Shown here: one piece after another, positions 6,802 through 15,063 of the stretch | How the letters are laid out: every line of letters starts with the position of its first letter | Numbering within the stretch: position 1 is the first letter of the stretch | NCBI RefSeq assembly: GCF_014635185.1 | Contig: NZ_BMCM01000008.1 | Span: forward strand, 1 to 64,000 | From: Microbacterium murale | GTDB taxonomy: Bacteria > Actinomycetota > Actinomycetes > Actinomycetales > Microbacteriaceae | DNA length: 64,000 bases | Direction: 5' to 3' | The notes under the pieces: model-generated | What the model saw: only the letters and a program-made list of their open reading frames with translations | Told to the model about the DNA's origin: nothing | Databases searched by the model: none | Position numbers and translations under genes: made by a program

Positions 6802-7653
6802 TCAGGCGGCGAGCTCGGCCTTCAAGATGTTGTTCCACGGATCGGTGAAGGTCAGCGTCCGTCCGTCGTCGCGCACTTCGGTTCCGTAGTGCGCAAGACG
6901 CTCGTTCAGCTCACCCAGCGCATCCGCGTTCGGGAGCGCGAGGTCGACCTGACCCAGCCCGAGCGCCGGCATCCGCGGACCGGCTCCGCGCGAGTTCCAG
7001 ACGTTCATCGCCATGTGGTGGTGATATCCGCCGGCGCTGACGAACAGCGCTTGGTTGCCGAGGGATGCTGTCGCGTCGAAGCCGAGGCGGTTCACATAGA
7101 ACTCGCGCGCAGTCTCGACGTCACCGACCGACAGGTGCACGTGGCCGATCTGCGCCGCTCCGGTGTTCGGGGCGCCGTCGACGAGGTGCTCCTGCAGGAA
7201 CGCGTTCGGGTCGAGGTAGAGGGTCGCCATCTCGATCTGCCCGTGCGTCCATGACCAGTCGGAGCGGTCGCGATCCCAGTACAGCTCGATGCCGTTGCCC
7301 TCGGGGTCGGTGAGGTAGAACGCCTGGCTCACCAGGTGATCGGCGCTGCCGGTGAAGGTCTGCGGCGCGTGCTGTGCGACCGAGAACAGGGCGCCGGCGA
7401 GCGCCGCCTGCGACTCGAACACGATCGCCGTGTGGAACAGGCCGGCCGAGCCGGGGCTGGCATGGCGCAGCGTCGGCTCGTGGCGGAGGACCACCAGCGG
7501 CGTTCCGCTGCGTCCGAGCGTCACGGCGTCACCCGCGGCATCCTGCACCTGGAGCGTGATGACATCGCGGTAGAACGTGGTCATCGCGTCGAGGTCGGCG
7601 ACCAGCAGGGTGACAGCACCCATCGATGTTGCCGCGGCAAGTTTTTCATTCAT
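6802..7653 (-). CDS. Two-domain VOC family protein (CatE-like ring-cleavage or glyoxalase fold)
   Basis: A 283-residue protein with two vicinal-oxygen-chelate domains, residues about 8-130 and 165-280. Candidate metal ligands are His74 (LFHTAIVFE), Glu123 (GIELYWDRDRSDW), His171/His173 (GHVHLSVGD) and the His cluster at 211-213. The GIELYWDR motif and length fit the CatE-like group (catechol 2,3-dioxygenase annotation), but many members act on other substrates. It lies 37 nt downstream of the GntR gene on the same strand and may be transcribed with it. Confidence 0.8.
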   Translation of the reverse strand: MNEKLAAATSMGAVTLLVADLDAMTTFYRDVITLQVQDAAGDAVTLGRSGTPLVVLRHEPTLRHASPGSAGLFHTAIVFESQAALAGALFSVAQHAPQTFTGSADHLVSQAFYLTDPEGNGIELYWDRDRSDWSWTHGQIEMATLYLDPNAFLQEHLVDGAPNTGAAQIGHVHLSVGDVETAREFYVNRLGFDATASLGNQALFVSAGGYHHHMAMNVWNSRGAGPRMPALGLGQVDLALPNADALGELNERLAHYGTEVRDDGRTLTFTDPWNNILKAELAA

Positions 7654-7690
7654 GTCAATGGAAACGGGCTACGGCCGGAATGTATTCCCT

Positions 7691-8329
7691 TCAGCCGCGC
7701 CCCATTCGCGCGAAGGCGCCCAGCACGGTGCGCTCCGAGGTGATGAGGTAACTCTCCAGCGCGTCGGCCGCAGCATGCGGGCCGTCTTCGAGAAGCGTCT
7801 TGAGCACGATCCGGTTCTTGCGCACGAAGGGCTCGTGCAGTGCGCGAGGGTCGTCGATCTCGAGGAACACCAGACGGAGTTCGGCTGCGACATCCCGATA
7901 GGTGCGGGCAAGTCTCGGGCTGTCGGCGAGGGCGACGATCGCATCGTGGAAGGCCATGTTCGCGCTGCCGACGCGGTGCCACTCCTCGTTCGGGAGGTGC
8001 TGTTCGGCCTCGGCGAGCGCGGAGCGCATCAGCTGCACCGCCGGATGCTCCGGCTCCGACTGCCGCAGCGCAGAGCACTCGATCACGCGGCGCGCACGAT
8101 AGATGTCGATGACGTCGGCGATCGAAGGCGCCGCCACCGACACGCCGCGATGCGGGATGTGCTCGATGAGGCCCTGCTCGGCCAGAACCCGGAACGCCTC
8201 CCGCAGCGTGTTGCGCGAGACCTCGAAACGCTCGGCCAGCGCCGCCTCCGAGAGGCGGGCGCCCGGCGCGAAGTCGCCGTCGATGATCCTCTGACGCAGC
8301 ACATCGGCCAGTGCTCCCTGATGGTTCAC
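7691..8329 (-). CDS. GntR family regulator, FCD (FadR-type) subgroup
   Basis: A 212-residue protein. An N-terminal winged helix-turn-helix (residues 5-65, AALAERFEVSRNTLREAFRV) is followed by an all-helical FCD ligand domain (about 75-205). The His residues of the metal site are plausible in AFHDAIVALADS. It is divergent from the pxp operon, and a TTGTTGAACAA palindrome lies between them. It probably represses that operon and itself in response to a pathway acid such as 5-oxoproline; the ligand is inferred. Confidence 0.88.
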   Translation of the reverse strand: MNHQGALADVLRQRIIDGDFAPGARLSEAALAERFEVSRNTLREAFRVLAEQGLIEHIPHRGVSVAAPSIADVIDIYRARRVIECSALRQSEPEHPAVQLMRSALAEAEQHLPNEEWHRVGSANMAFHDAIVALADSPRLARTYRDVAAELRLVFLEIDDPRALHEPFVRKNRIVLKTLLEDGPHAAADALESYLITSERTVLGAFARMGRG

Positions 8330-8380
8330 GCCTTCATGTTAAGCGGACAGGACCCTGCGCGTAGCATCCCGGAAATAAAG

Positions 8381-8414
8381 TTGTTGAACAATCAGACCCA
8401 ATCCGTTCTACACT
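8381..8414 (+). promoter_or_regulatory. Promoter of the pxp operon with overlapping GntR operator
   Basis: TTGTTGAACAA at 8381-8391 is an 11-bp near-perfect palindrome, of the type bound by FCD GntR repressors. A -10 TACACT lies at 8409-8414, and a possible -35 (TTGAAC, 8384-8389) lies within the palindrome at a long 19-nt spacing. A repressor bound here would block the promoter. Confidence 0.55.
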
Positions 8415-8456
8415 CGGTGTCACCCGACACCCGCCAAAGACGATGGGAACCCCTTC

Positions 8457-9740
8457 ATGTCCGAGCAGTCCCCGACTGACGCCCAGACGACCGCGCAGAC
8501 CGAAGCGCAACTCGCCGCAGTGAAGAAGCGCGTCGGCCGCAGCGCCGTCATCGGTGCGATCTTCCTCATGGCCACCTCAGCCATCGGCCCCGGCTTCATC
8601 ACCCAGACCGCGACCTTCACCGCATCGATGGGAGCGGCGTTCGCCTTCGCCATCCTCGTGTCGGTGCTCATCGACATCGCCGTTCAGCTCAACGTCTGGC
8701 GCATGATCACCTCGTCCGGCAAGCGCGCCGGCGAACTCGCGAACTCGGCCATCCCGTTCTCCGGACACGTGATCGCGGTCCTCGTCGTGATCGGCGGTCT
8801 CGCGTTCAACATCGGCAACATCGCCGGTGGCGGCCTGGGGCTGAACGCGCTGCTGGGCATCGATCCCAAGATCGGCGGCCTGCTCACCGGGGCCCTGGCG
8901 ATCGTGATCTTCCTGATCAAGAAGGCCGGCAAGGTGATGGACATCGTGCTGGTGATCCTCGGCATCGGCATGATCGTCATGACGGTCGTCGTCGCGATCA
9001 TCGCCCAGCCCCCGATCGGCGACGCGCTGCGTCAGACGTTCGTTCCGGACGAGCTGAACTTCGCCACCATCACCACGATCGTCGGCGGCACCGTCGGCGG
9101 ATACATCACCTATTCCGGCGCGCACCGCTACCTCGACTCCGGCCACACCGGTCCGGAGTACGCGGGCCCGGTCATGCGGGCAGCGGCCAACGGCATCCTC
9201 ATCACCGGCATCATGCGCTACGTGCTGTTCCTCGCGATCCTCGGCGTCGTCGCATCCGGTGTCGTCCTCGACCTGTCCAGCCAGGCCGCCAACCCCGCGG
9301 GTCAGGCCTTCGGGTCTGTGCTGGGTGACGCGGGTCTGCGCATCTTCGGTGCGATCTTCTGGGCGGCCGCCCTCAGTTCGGTCATCGGCGCCGCGTACAC
9401 GTCGGCGACATTCCTGTCGTCGTTCCACAAGCGCTTCCTCGGCGGCTGGTCGCTGCAGATCGCCACGGTGGCGTTCATCGTCGTCTCGCTGATCGTGTAC
9501 CTGTCGATCGGCACCGCACCCGCGGCGATCCTGGTCTTCGTCGGCGGCTTCAACGGACTCATCCTCCCGATCGGCCTTACGGTGTTCATGTACATCGGAT
9601 GGTTCCGCCGCGACCTGCTCGGCACGAAGAAGTACCCGCTGGTGCTGCTGATCGCCGGCACACTGGTGACGCTGCTCACCTGGTACATGGGCATCGTCTC
9701 GGTCGGACCCATCTTCGCCTTCCTCGGAACCGGAGCGTGA
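8457..9740 (+). CDS. Nramp-like transporter lacking metal-binding motifs (YcsG type)
   Basis: A 427-residue membrane protein with about 11 hydrophobic segments and the LeuT/Nramp fold pattern. The metal-binding DPGN of true Nramp proteins is replaced by GPGF (residues 44-47), and the MPH of the sixth segment by GGY (214-216). It is therefore unlikely to carry divalent metals. The first gene of the pxp operon, it matches the place of YcsG beside ycsF/kipIA in Bacillus. A role in importing the lactam or acid that the operon consumes is inferred. It is followed 2 nt later by pxpA. Confidence 0.8.
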   Translation: MSEQSPTDAQTTAQTEAQLAAVKKRVGRSAVIGAIFLMATSAIGPGFITQTATFTASMGAAFAFAILVSVLIDIAVQLNVWRMITSSGKRAGELANSAIPFSGHVIAVLVVIGGLAFNIGNIAGGGLGLNALLGIDPKIGGLLTGALAIVIFLIKKAGKVMDIVLVILGIGMIVMTVVVAIIAQPPIGDALRQTFVPDELNFATITTIVGGTVGGYITYSGAHRYLDSGHTGPEYAGPVMRAAANGILITGIMRYVLFLAILGVVASGVVLDLSSQAANPAGQAFGSVLGDAGLRIFGAIFWAAALSSVIGAAYTSATFLSSFHKRFLGGWSLQIATVAFIVVSLIVYLSIGTAPAAILVFVGGFNGLILPIGLTVFMYIGWFRRDLLGTKKYPLVLLIAGTLVTLLTWYMGIVSVGPIFAFLGTGA

Positions 9741-9742
9741 CC

Positions 9743-10507
9743 ATGCCCACCATCGACCTGAACTCCGACCTCGGCGAGAACGTCCCGGACCGTATTGTCA
9801 GCGACGACGTCGCGATGCTCGAGATCGTGACCAGTGCGAACGTGTCGTGCGGGTTCCACGCGGGCAGCCCGGAGGGCATCCGCGAGACTCTGGATGCTGC
9901 GGTGCGAAGCGGCGTCGTGATCGGCGCCCACCCCGGCTATCGCGACTACGAGAACTTCGGCCGTACGAACGTCGAAATCGACTCCCCGACGCTGCAGGCG
10001 CACGTCGAGTACCAGCTCGGCGCACTCATCGGATTGGCCTCTTCGGTCGGGGGCAAGGTCTCATACGTCAAGCCGCACGGTGCGCTGTACAACACGATCG
10101 CCCGCGACGAGCGGCAGTCCGCCGACGTGGTCGCGGCGATCAAGGCGATCGATCCGAGTCTCGTGCTGCTCGGCCTCGCGGGCGGCGTGGTGCTGGATGT
10201 CGCGTCGAAGGCCGGACTCGCGGTCGCCTCCGAAGCCTTTGCCGACCGGGCATACATGCCGGACGGGCAGCTCGTCTCGCGCACCCAGGAGGGCGCCGTG
10301 CTGCACGACCCCGCCGCGGTCGCCGAGCGCATGGTGCGGCTGGCGTCCGACGGCGTGATCCGCGCGATCGACGGTTCGGACGTGCGCGTCGAGGCGCAGT
10401 CGATCTGCGTGCATGGCGACAGCCCCGGTTCGATCGAGATGGCAGCGGAGACGAAGCGGATGCTGCAGGCAGCGGGCATCACGATCGCACCGTTCGCCGG
10501 AGTCTGA
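9743..10507 (+). CDS. pxpA: 5-oxoprolinase subunit A (LamB/YcsF family)
   Basis: A 254-residue cytoplasmic protein with the family motifs in order: DLNSDLGE at residues 4-11, [11 protein letters not shown] near 31-41, GAHPGYRD near 60-67 and VKPHGALYN near 107-115. These acidic and His residues line the hydrolase site. With PxpB and PxpC it performs ATP-dependent opening of 5-oxoproline to glutamate. The ATG at 9743 lies 3 nt after the transporter stop, so translation is coupled. All parts of the enzyme are encoded in this operon. Confidence 0.93.
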   Translation: MPTIDLNSDLGENVPDRIVSDDVAMLEIVTSANVSCGFHAGSPEGIRETLDAAVRSGVVIGAHPGYRDYENFGRTNVEIDSPTLQAHVEYQLGALIGLASSVGGKVSYVKPHGALYNTIARDERQSADVVAAIKAIDPSLVLLGLAGGVVLDVASKAGLAVASEAFADRAYMPDGQLVSRTQEGAVLHDPAAVAERMVRLASDGVIRAIDGSDVRVEAQSICVHGDSPGSIEMAAETKRMLQAAGITIAPFAGV

Positions 10508-10508
10508 G

Positions 10509-11309
10509 ATGGGCGTGATTGCGACTTCTGATCAGCTCGCGACCGCGCGGGCGGCGCGTGGCGACTACCGTGCGGGACGTGCGGTGCCGACCAGCGGTGT
10601 CGCGGCCGGTCTCACGCAGGCGAACCTCATCGCGGTGCCGGCGGACTGGGCGTTCGAGACACTGCTTTATGCGCAGCGCAATCCGAAGCCGTGCCCGGTG
10701 CTCGAGGTCATCGAGCGGGGGCAGGTGGAATCGGTGCTGGCGCCGGGCAGCGACATCCGCACCGACATCGGCCGGTACCGGATCTGGCGCGACGGCGAAC
10801 TGGCCTCCGAGGTGACCGATGCGACGGACGCCTGGGACGAGCATCGGGATCTCGTCGCCTTCCTGATCGGATGCAGCTTCACTTTCGAGACGGGACTCGT
10901 GGATGCCGGCATCCCGATCCGCCACCAGGAACTCGGCCGCAACGTGCCGATGTACCGCACGAACATCGACTGCACTCCGGCCGGACGTCTGCGCGGCGAG
11001 ATGGTCGTGTCGATGCGGCCGATCCCCGCCGGGCGGGTGGCGGATGCTGTGCAGATCTCCGGACGGACGCCCGCCGTGCACGGCGCCCCTGTGCACATCG
11101 GCGACCCCTCATCGCTCGGCATCGCCGACCTGTCGCGCCCCGACTTCGGGGATGCCCCGGAGGTGCGCGAGGGCGAGATCCCGGTGTTCTGGGCCTGCGG
11201 CGTCACTCCCCAGGCGGCGATCATGGCGTCCAGGCCACCGTTCGCCGTCACCCACGCACCCGGCTACATGTTCATCACCGACGTGCCGGATGCGGAGTAC
11301 ATCGTCTGA
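10509..11309 (+). CDS. DUF1445 / UPF0317 protein (putative hydro-lyase, D-glutamate cyclase-like)
   Basis: A 266-residue protein starting 1 nt after pxpA. It shows the conserved blocks of DUF1445: [10 protein letters not shown] near residue 118, [18 protein letters not shown] near 136 and [12 protein letters not shown] near 226. A mammalian mitochondrial homologue converts D-glutamate to 5-oxo-D-proline, which suggests a link to the same metabolite pool. The Bacillus counterpart YcsI is also in the ycs-kip cluster. Its exact reaction in bacteria is not established; context supports a role in feeding or shaping the oxoprolinase substrate. Confidence 0.85.
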   Translation: MGVIATSDQLATARAARGDYRAGRAVPTSGVAAGLTQANLIAVPADWAFETLLYAQRNPKPCPVLEVIERGQVESVLAPGSDIRTDIGRYRIWRDGELASEVTDATDAWDEHRDLVAFLIGCSFTFETGLVDAGIPIRHQELGRNVPMYRTNIDCTPAGRLRGEMVVSMRPIPAGRVADAVQISGRTPAVHGAPVHIGDPSSLGIADLSRPDFGDAPEVREGEIPVFWACGVTPQAAIMASRPPFAVTHAPGYMFITDVPDAEYIV

Positions 11310-12976
11310 TGCGCATCCTCACAGCATCCGACCGCACGCTGCTCGTCGAGGCGGCCGACCTCGACGAGGCCATGCGACTCAATCTCGCGTGGGACGGCTT
11401 ACCCGGGGTCGTCGAGCGCATCCCCGGAGCCCGCACGGTGCTCGTGCGATTCGATCCGCTGCGCACGTCGGCTGCCGCGCTGGCTGAGGTGCTTTCGGCC
11501 ACGCGCGTGGATGCCGAGCACGTGCCGCACACCCGCGAGGTCGCTGTGCCGGTGCACTACGACGGCGAGGATCTCGCGGAGGCCGCAGGGCTGCTCGGCG
11601 TCTCGGCTGAGGAGCTCGTGAACCGCCACCTCGCGGCCGACTGGCAGGTCGCGTTCTCTGGCTTCGCGCCGGGATTCGGCTACGTGGTCAGCGGGGATCC
11701 GCTGTTCGACGTGCCGCGCCGCTCGTCGCCGCGCACGCGCGTGCCCGCCGGTTCGGTCGCGCTCGCCGGGCAGTTCACGGGCGTGTACCCCCGCGAGAGT
11801 CCGGGGGGCTGGCAACTGATCGGACATACGGATGCCGTGATGTGGGACATCGACCGCGACCCGCCGGCGCTGCTGTCGCCGGGGGCGCTGGTGAGGTTCG
11901 AGCGCGCGGGGCGGGAGGGGCTTCGACTCCCTGCGGTCGCTCAACCCGTTTCGTCTCCGGCTGCTTCGCAGCCTGCGCTCAACGACCCGCAAGCGGGGTC
12001 ATCGGTCGGGGGCGGGTCGTTGAGCGAGCGCAGCGAGTCGAAACGGGTTGAGCGAGCCGAAGGCGAGTCGAAGCCTTCCGCCCCCTCCGTCGAGATCATC
12101 CGCCCGTCCCTGCAACTGCTGGTGCAGGATGCCGGCAGACCAGGCCACGCGGCGCTCGGAGTCTCCGCATCCGGAGCCGCCGATCGCACGGCACTGCGCG
12201 ACGCCAACCGCGCCGTGGGCAATGAGATCGCGGCCGCGGTGCTCGAGAGCGTCGGCGGCCTGACCCTCCGCTTCCACGGCGACGGCGTCGTGGCCGTCAC
12301 CGGCGCGATCGGCGAACTCACGCTGACGGATGCCGGCGGCCTCACCCGCAGCATCCCGCACGGCGCCCCATTCGCCACGGTCGACGGCGACGAACTCACC
12401 CTCGGCCATCCGAGTCACGGGTTGCGCTACGTGATCGGCATTCGCGGCGGCCTGGCCGCAGCATCCGCTCTCGGCAGCCGAGCCAGCGATACGCTCGCAG
12501 GCCTCGGACCCGACCCGCTCGCCGCCGGTGATGTCGTCGATATCGGAGACGCCGCACGGCACGCGGTCGACCCGGTGGCCACCCCGCGCGAACTGCCTGC
12601 ATCCGGCGACCTCGTCGAACTCGACATCACGCTCGGCCCGCGTGACGACTGGTTCACGGCATCCGCTCTCGACACCCTGACGACGCAGGAGTGGCTGGTC
12701 ACGCCGCGCTCCGACCGTGTCGGCATCCGGCTGCAGGGCGACGTGCCGCTGGAGCGCACGACGCAGGGCGAGTTGCCCAGCGAGGGGGCCGTGACCGGGG
12801 CGATCCAGGTGCCGCCGGACGGCCAACCGGTGCTGTTCCTGCCGGATCATCCGCTCACCGGCGGCTATCCGATCATCGGCGCGCTCACCGATCGCTGCCT
12901 GGATCTCGCCGCCCAACTGCCGCCGGGTGCGCGCATCCGTTTCCGAATCTCCCGCATCGAAGAAGGACTGTCATGA
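11309..12976 (+). CDS. pxpBC: Fused 5-oxoprolinase subunits B and C (KipI-KipA; AHS1-AHS2)
   Basis: A 555-residue fusion. Residues 1-203 are PxpB/KipI (SGFAPGFGY at 117-125, VPAGSVALAG at 145-154, ESPGGWQLIG after it). Residues from about 258 are PxpC/KipA (LVQDAGRPGHAALGVSASG at 271-289). The linker, residues 204-256, is encoded by a palindromic repeat (see 11919-12075) and is rich in Ser, Ala, Glu and Lys. AHS1 and AHS2 are also the carboxyltransferase part of urea carboxylase. Its ATG overlaps the upstream stop (TGATG), and its own stop overlaps the ATG of the biotin carboxylase gene. Confidence 0.92.
   Translation: MRILTASDRTLLVEAADLDEAMRLNLAWDGLPGVVERIPGARTVLVRFDPLRTSAAALAEVLSATRVDAEHVPHTREVAVPVHYDGEDLAEAAGLLGVSAEELVNRHLAADWQVAFSGFAPGFGYVVSGDPLFDVPRRSSPRTRVPAGSVALAGQFTGVYPRESPGGWQLIGHTDAVMWDIDRDPPALLSPGALVRFERAGREGLRLPAVAQPVSSPAASQPALNDPQAGSSVGGGSLSERSESKRVERAEGESKPSAPSVEIIRPSLQLLVQDAGRPGHAALGVSASGAADRTALRDANRAVGNEIAAAVLESVGGLTLRFHGDGVVAVTGAIGELTLTDAGGLTRSIPHGAPFATVDGDELTLGHPSHGLRYVIGIRGGLAAASALGSRASDTLAGLGPDPLAAGDVVDIGDAARHAVDPVATPRELPASGDLVELDITLGPRDDWFTASALDTLTTQEWLVTPRSDRVGIRLQGDVPLERTTQGELPSEGAVTGAIQVPPDGQPVLFLPDHPLTGGYPIIGALTDRCLDLAAQLPPGARIRFRISRIEEGLS
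11919..12075. repeat. Nested palindromic (REP-like) repeat inside pxpBC
   Basis: The outer arms 11919-11953 and 12039-12075 are nearly complementary (GGCTTCGACTCCCTGCGG against CCGAAGGCGAGTCGAAGCC, continuing through CAACCCGTTTCG / CGAAACGGGTTG). The inner arms CGCTCAACGACCCGC (11976-11990) and GCGGGTCGTTGAGCG (12012-12026) are perfect. Motifs such as GTCGTTGAGCGAGCGCAGCG recur as intergenic palindromes in Microbacteriaceae as far as I recall. Here the repeat is in frame and supplies the fusion linker. Confidence 0.85.
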
Positions 12977-14685
12977 AGAAGGTGCTGATCGCCAATCGCG
13001 GCGAGATCGCGGTGCGCGTGATCCGCGCATGCGCCGAAGCCGGGTACGCCTCAGTCGCCGTGTACGCCGATCAGGATGCCGACGCGCTGCACGTGCGTCT
13101 GGCCGACGAGGCGGTGGGGTTGGGCGGGACGACCGCCGCCGACACGTACCTCTCGATCGCCGCTCTGCTGCGGGGCGCCGCCGACAGCGGGGCGGATGCC
13201 GTGCACCCCGGATACGGATTCCTCTCGGAGAGCGCGGAGTTCGCTCGCGCGGTCGAGGGCGCTGGACTCGTCTGGATCGGACCGTCACCCGAGAGCATCG
13301 ACGCGCTGGGCGACAAGATGACCGCGCGACGGATCGCGCAGAAGGTGAACGCACCCCTCGCGGCTGGCACGGATCAGCCGCTCGCGGGGCCGGCCGAAGC
13401 GGTCGCCTTCGCCGAAGAGCATGGGCTGCCGATCGCGATCAAGGCCGCGTTCGGGGGTGGGGGCCGAGGGCTGAAAGTCGTCCGCGAGTTGTCGGAGGTG
13501 GCGGAGGCATTCGACGCCGCGACCCGTGAGGCGATCGTGGCCTTCGGCCGCGGCGAGTGCTTCGTGGAGCGGTTCCTCGAGAGCCCGCGACACATCGAAG
13601 TGCAGGTGCTCGGCGACGGCCAGGGTGACATCGTGGTCGTCGGCGACCGCGACTGCTCGATGCAGCGGCGCAATCAGAAGCTGATCGAAGAGGCTCCGGC
13701 GCCCGGACTGACCGCTGCGCAGCGTTCCGAGATCCACGACGCCGCGCGCCGGATCTGCGCCGATGTCTCGTACCGCGGCGCGGGAACCGTCGAGTTCCTG
13801 CTTGCTGCGGATGGCACGATCTCGTTCCTCGAGGTGAACACGCGACTGCAGGTCGAACATCCGGTGACCGAGGAGGTCACGGGTGTCGATCTGGTGGCCG
13901 AGCAGTTCCGGATCGCGTCAGGGCTCGGCCCGTCGTTCAGCGATACCCCCGAGCCGCGGGGGCATGCGTTCGAGTTCCGGATCAATGCCGAAGACCCCGG
14001 TCGCGGATTCCTGCCCAGCCCGGGAGTCGTCTCGACGCTGCGGATTCCTGGCGGCCCTGGCGTGCGGTGGGACAGCGGGATCGAAGCAGGGGATGCCGTG
14101 CAGTCGGCGTTCGACTCGATGATCGCGAAGCTCATCGTGCACGCTGATTCGCGGGATGCTGCGCTGATCCGCGCGCGCCGCGCGTTGCGGGAGCTGTCGG
14201 TCGAAGGCCCCGCGACGGTCATTCCGTTCGATCGGCTGGCGGTCGACGAGCCGGAGTTCCAGACCGACACGTTCGCCGTGCACACGCAGTGGATCGAGGG
14301 CACTCTGCTGCCGCGGTTGGAGCCGCAGCTGCGGCCGGCGCCGGTCGAGGATGCCGCGCTGCAGCGCTTCGCCGTCGAGATCGATGGGCGCCGCGTGATG
14401 CTCGGAGTGCCTTCGGCGCTGCTGCGGGGATTCGCCGGTGGGGGTGTGCAGGCGGTTGCTCCGGCATCCGCTGATCCCGCCGAGCTGCGGGCGCCGGCTC
14501 CTGGCACGCTGGTGCGCTGGCTGGTGGATGACAGCGCTTCCGTGGAGGCGGGGGATGCCGTCGCCGTACTCGACGCGATGAAGATGGAGACTCAGGTCAC
14601 AGCGCATCGAGCCGGGGCGCTGGTGCACGCGGCATCCGTGGGTGATTCGATCGCTGCGGATGCTGTGATCGGCCGCATCGGCTGA
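12973..14685 (+). CDS. Biotin carboxylase fused to biotin carboxyl carrier domain
   Basis: A 570-residue protein. The biotin carboxylase part (about 1-445) starts KKVLIANRGEIAVRVIRACA and has the ATP-grasp glycine loop GGGGRG at 161-166 and EVNTRLQVEHP at 288-298. The C-terminal biotinyl domain (about 495-570) has AMKMET with the biotin-accepting Lys at 537. There is no dedicated carboxyltransferase gene nearby apart from AHS1-AHS2 in the preceding gene, which overlaps it by 4 nt. In context it looks like the energising half of a split urea-carboxylase-like enzyme rather than acetyl-CoA carboxylase. Last gene of the operon. Confidence 0.9.
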   Translation: MKKVLIANRGEIAVRVIRACAEAGYASVAVYADQDADALHVRLADEAVGLGGTTAADTYLSIAALLRGAADSGADAVHPGYGFLSESAEFARAVEGAGLVWIGPSPESIDALGDKMTARRIAQKVNAPLAAGTDQPLAGPAEAVAFAEEHGLPIAIKAAFGGGGRGLKVVRELSEVAEAFDAATREAIVAFGRGECFVERFLESPRHIEVQVLGDGQGDIVVVGDRDCSMQRRNQKLIEEAPAPGLTAAQRSEIHDAARRICADVSYRGAGTVEFLLAADGTISFLEVNTRLQVEHPVTEEVTGVDLVAEQFRIASGLGPSFSDTPEPRGHAFEFRINAEDPGRGFLPSPGVVSTLRIPGGPGVRWDSGIEAGDAVQSAFDSMIAKLIVHADSRDAALIRARRALRELSVEGPATVIPFDRLAVDEPEFQTDTFAVHTQWIEGTLLPRLEPQLRPAPVEDAALQRFAVEIDGRRVMLGVPSALLRGFAGGGVQAVAPASADPAELRAPAPGTLVRWLVDDSASVEAGDAVAVLDAMKMETQVTAHRAGALVHAASVGDSIAADAVIGRIG

Positions 14686-14686
14686 G

Positions 14687-14802
14687 TCGCGGCATCCGCG
14701 CCCTCGCGGCATCCGCGCCCTCGGGAGGAGAACTCTCCGAACGGAGGAGGCCCGGGCGTGATTCCTCCGCCCGAGAGGGAGATCTCCGCCCGAGGGGGTG
14801 AG
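14687..14802. repeat. Tandem and inverted repeats at the convergent end of the pxp operon
   Basis: A 17-bp unit TCGCGGCATCCGCGCCC occurs twice head to tail (14687-14703, 14704-14720). After it come CTCC/GGAG hairpins, including CGGAGG at 14742-14747 with CCTCCG at 14764-14769, and two CTCCGCCCGAG motifs. It lies between convergent genes and could terminate both, but there is no T-run. Confidence 0.5.
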
Positions 14803-14805
14803 CCG

Positions 14806-15000
14806 TCAGTGACGCAGTGAGCGGATCGCGGCGATGAGGATGCCGAACGCGAACACCGGGACGGCGCTGAAGATCGATCGCCAATTGCCGTTGAGCAACG
14901 GGAAGACGACTGCGATGATCACGCCGATCACGAAAATGGCGATGATGATGACGCGCCACATCGTGTCGGTTCTGGAAGGCGTCGGTGTCGGTGCGCTCAT
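14806..15000 (-). CDS. Small membrane protein with two hydrophobic segments
   Basis: A 64-residue protein. A polar Thr/Pro/Ser N-terminus is followed by a segment at about residues 15-34 (WRVIIIAIFVIGVIIAVVFP) and a second one near 42-60. It has an ATG start with GAGGGTGG 6 nt upstream. It resembles short membrane proteins common in this group, with no known role. It is downstream of the permease gene on the same strand, 63 nt away, and convergent with the biotin carboxylase gene. Confidence 0.6.
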   Translation of the reverse strand: MSAPTPTPSRTDTMWRVIIIAIFVIGVIIAVVFPLLNGNWRSIFSAVPVFAFGILIAAIRSLRH

Positions 15001-15063
15001 GTGTCCACCCTCATCGTCATAGTTGCTGCACTCGATACTGTCATCCGGCGTTCCCCGAGGTGC

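Noticed and set aside
6802-8329. VOC protein and GntR as part of an aromatic ring-cleavage operon
   Set aside because: No other aromatic catabolism gene is nearby, and the GntR gene faces the pxp operon with an operator between them.
11919-12075. CRISPR-like or IS-end interpretation of the repeat inside pxpBC
   Set aside because: There are no regularly spaced direct repeats and no transposase. The structure is a single nested palindrome with an open frame through it.
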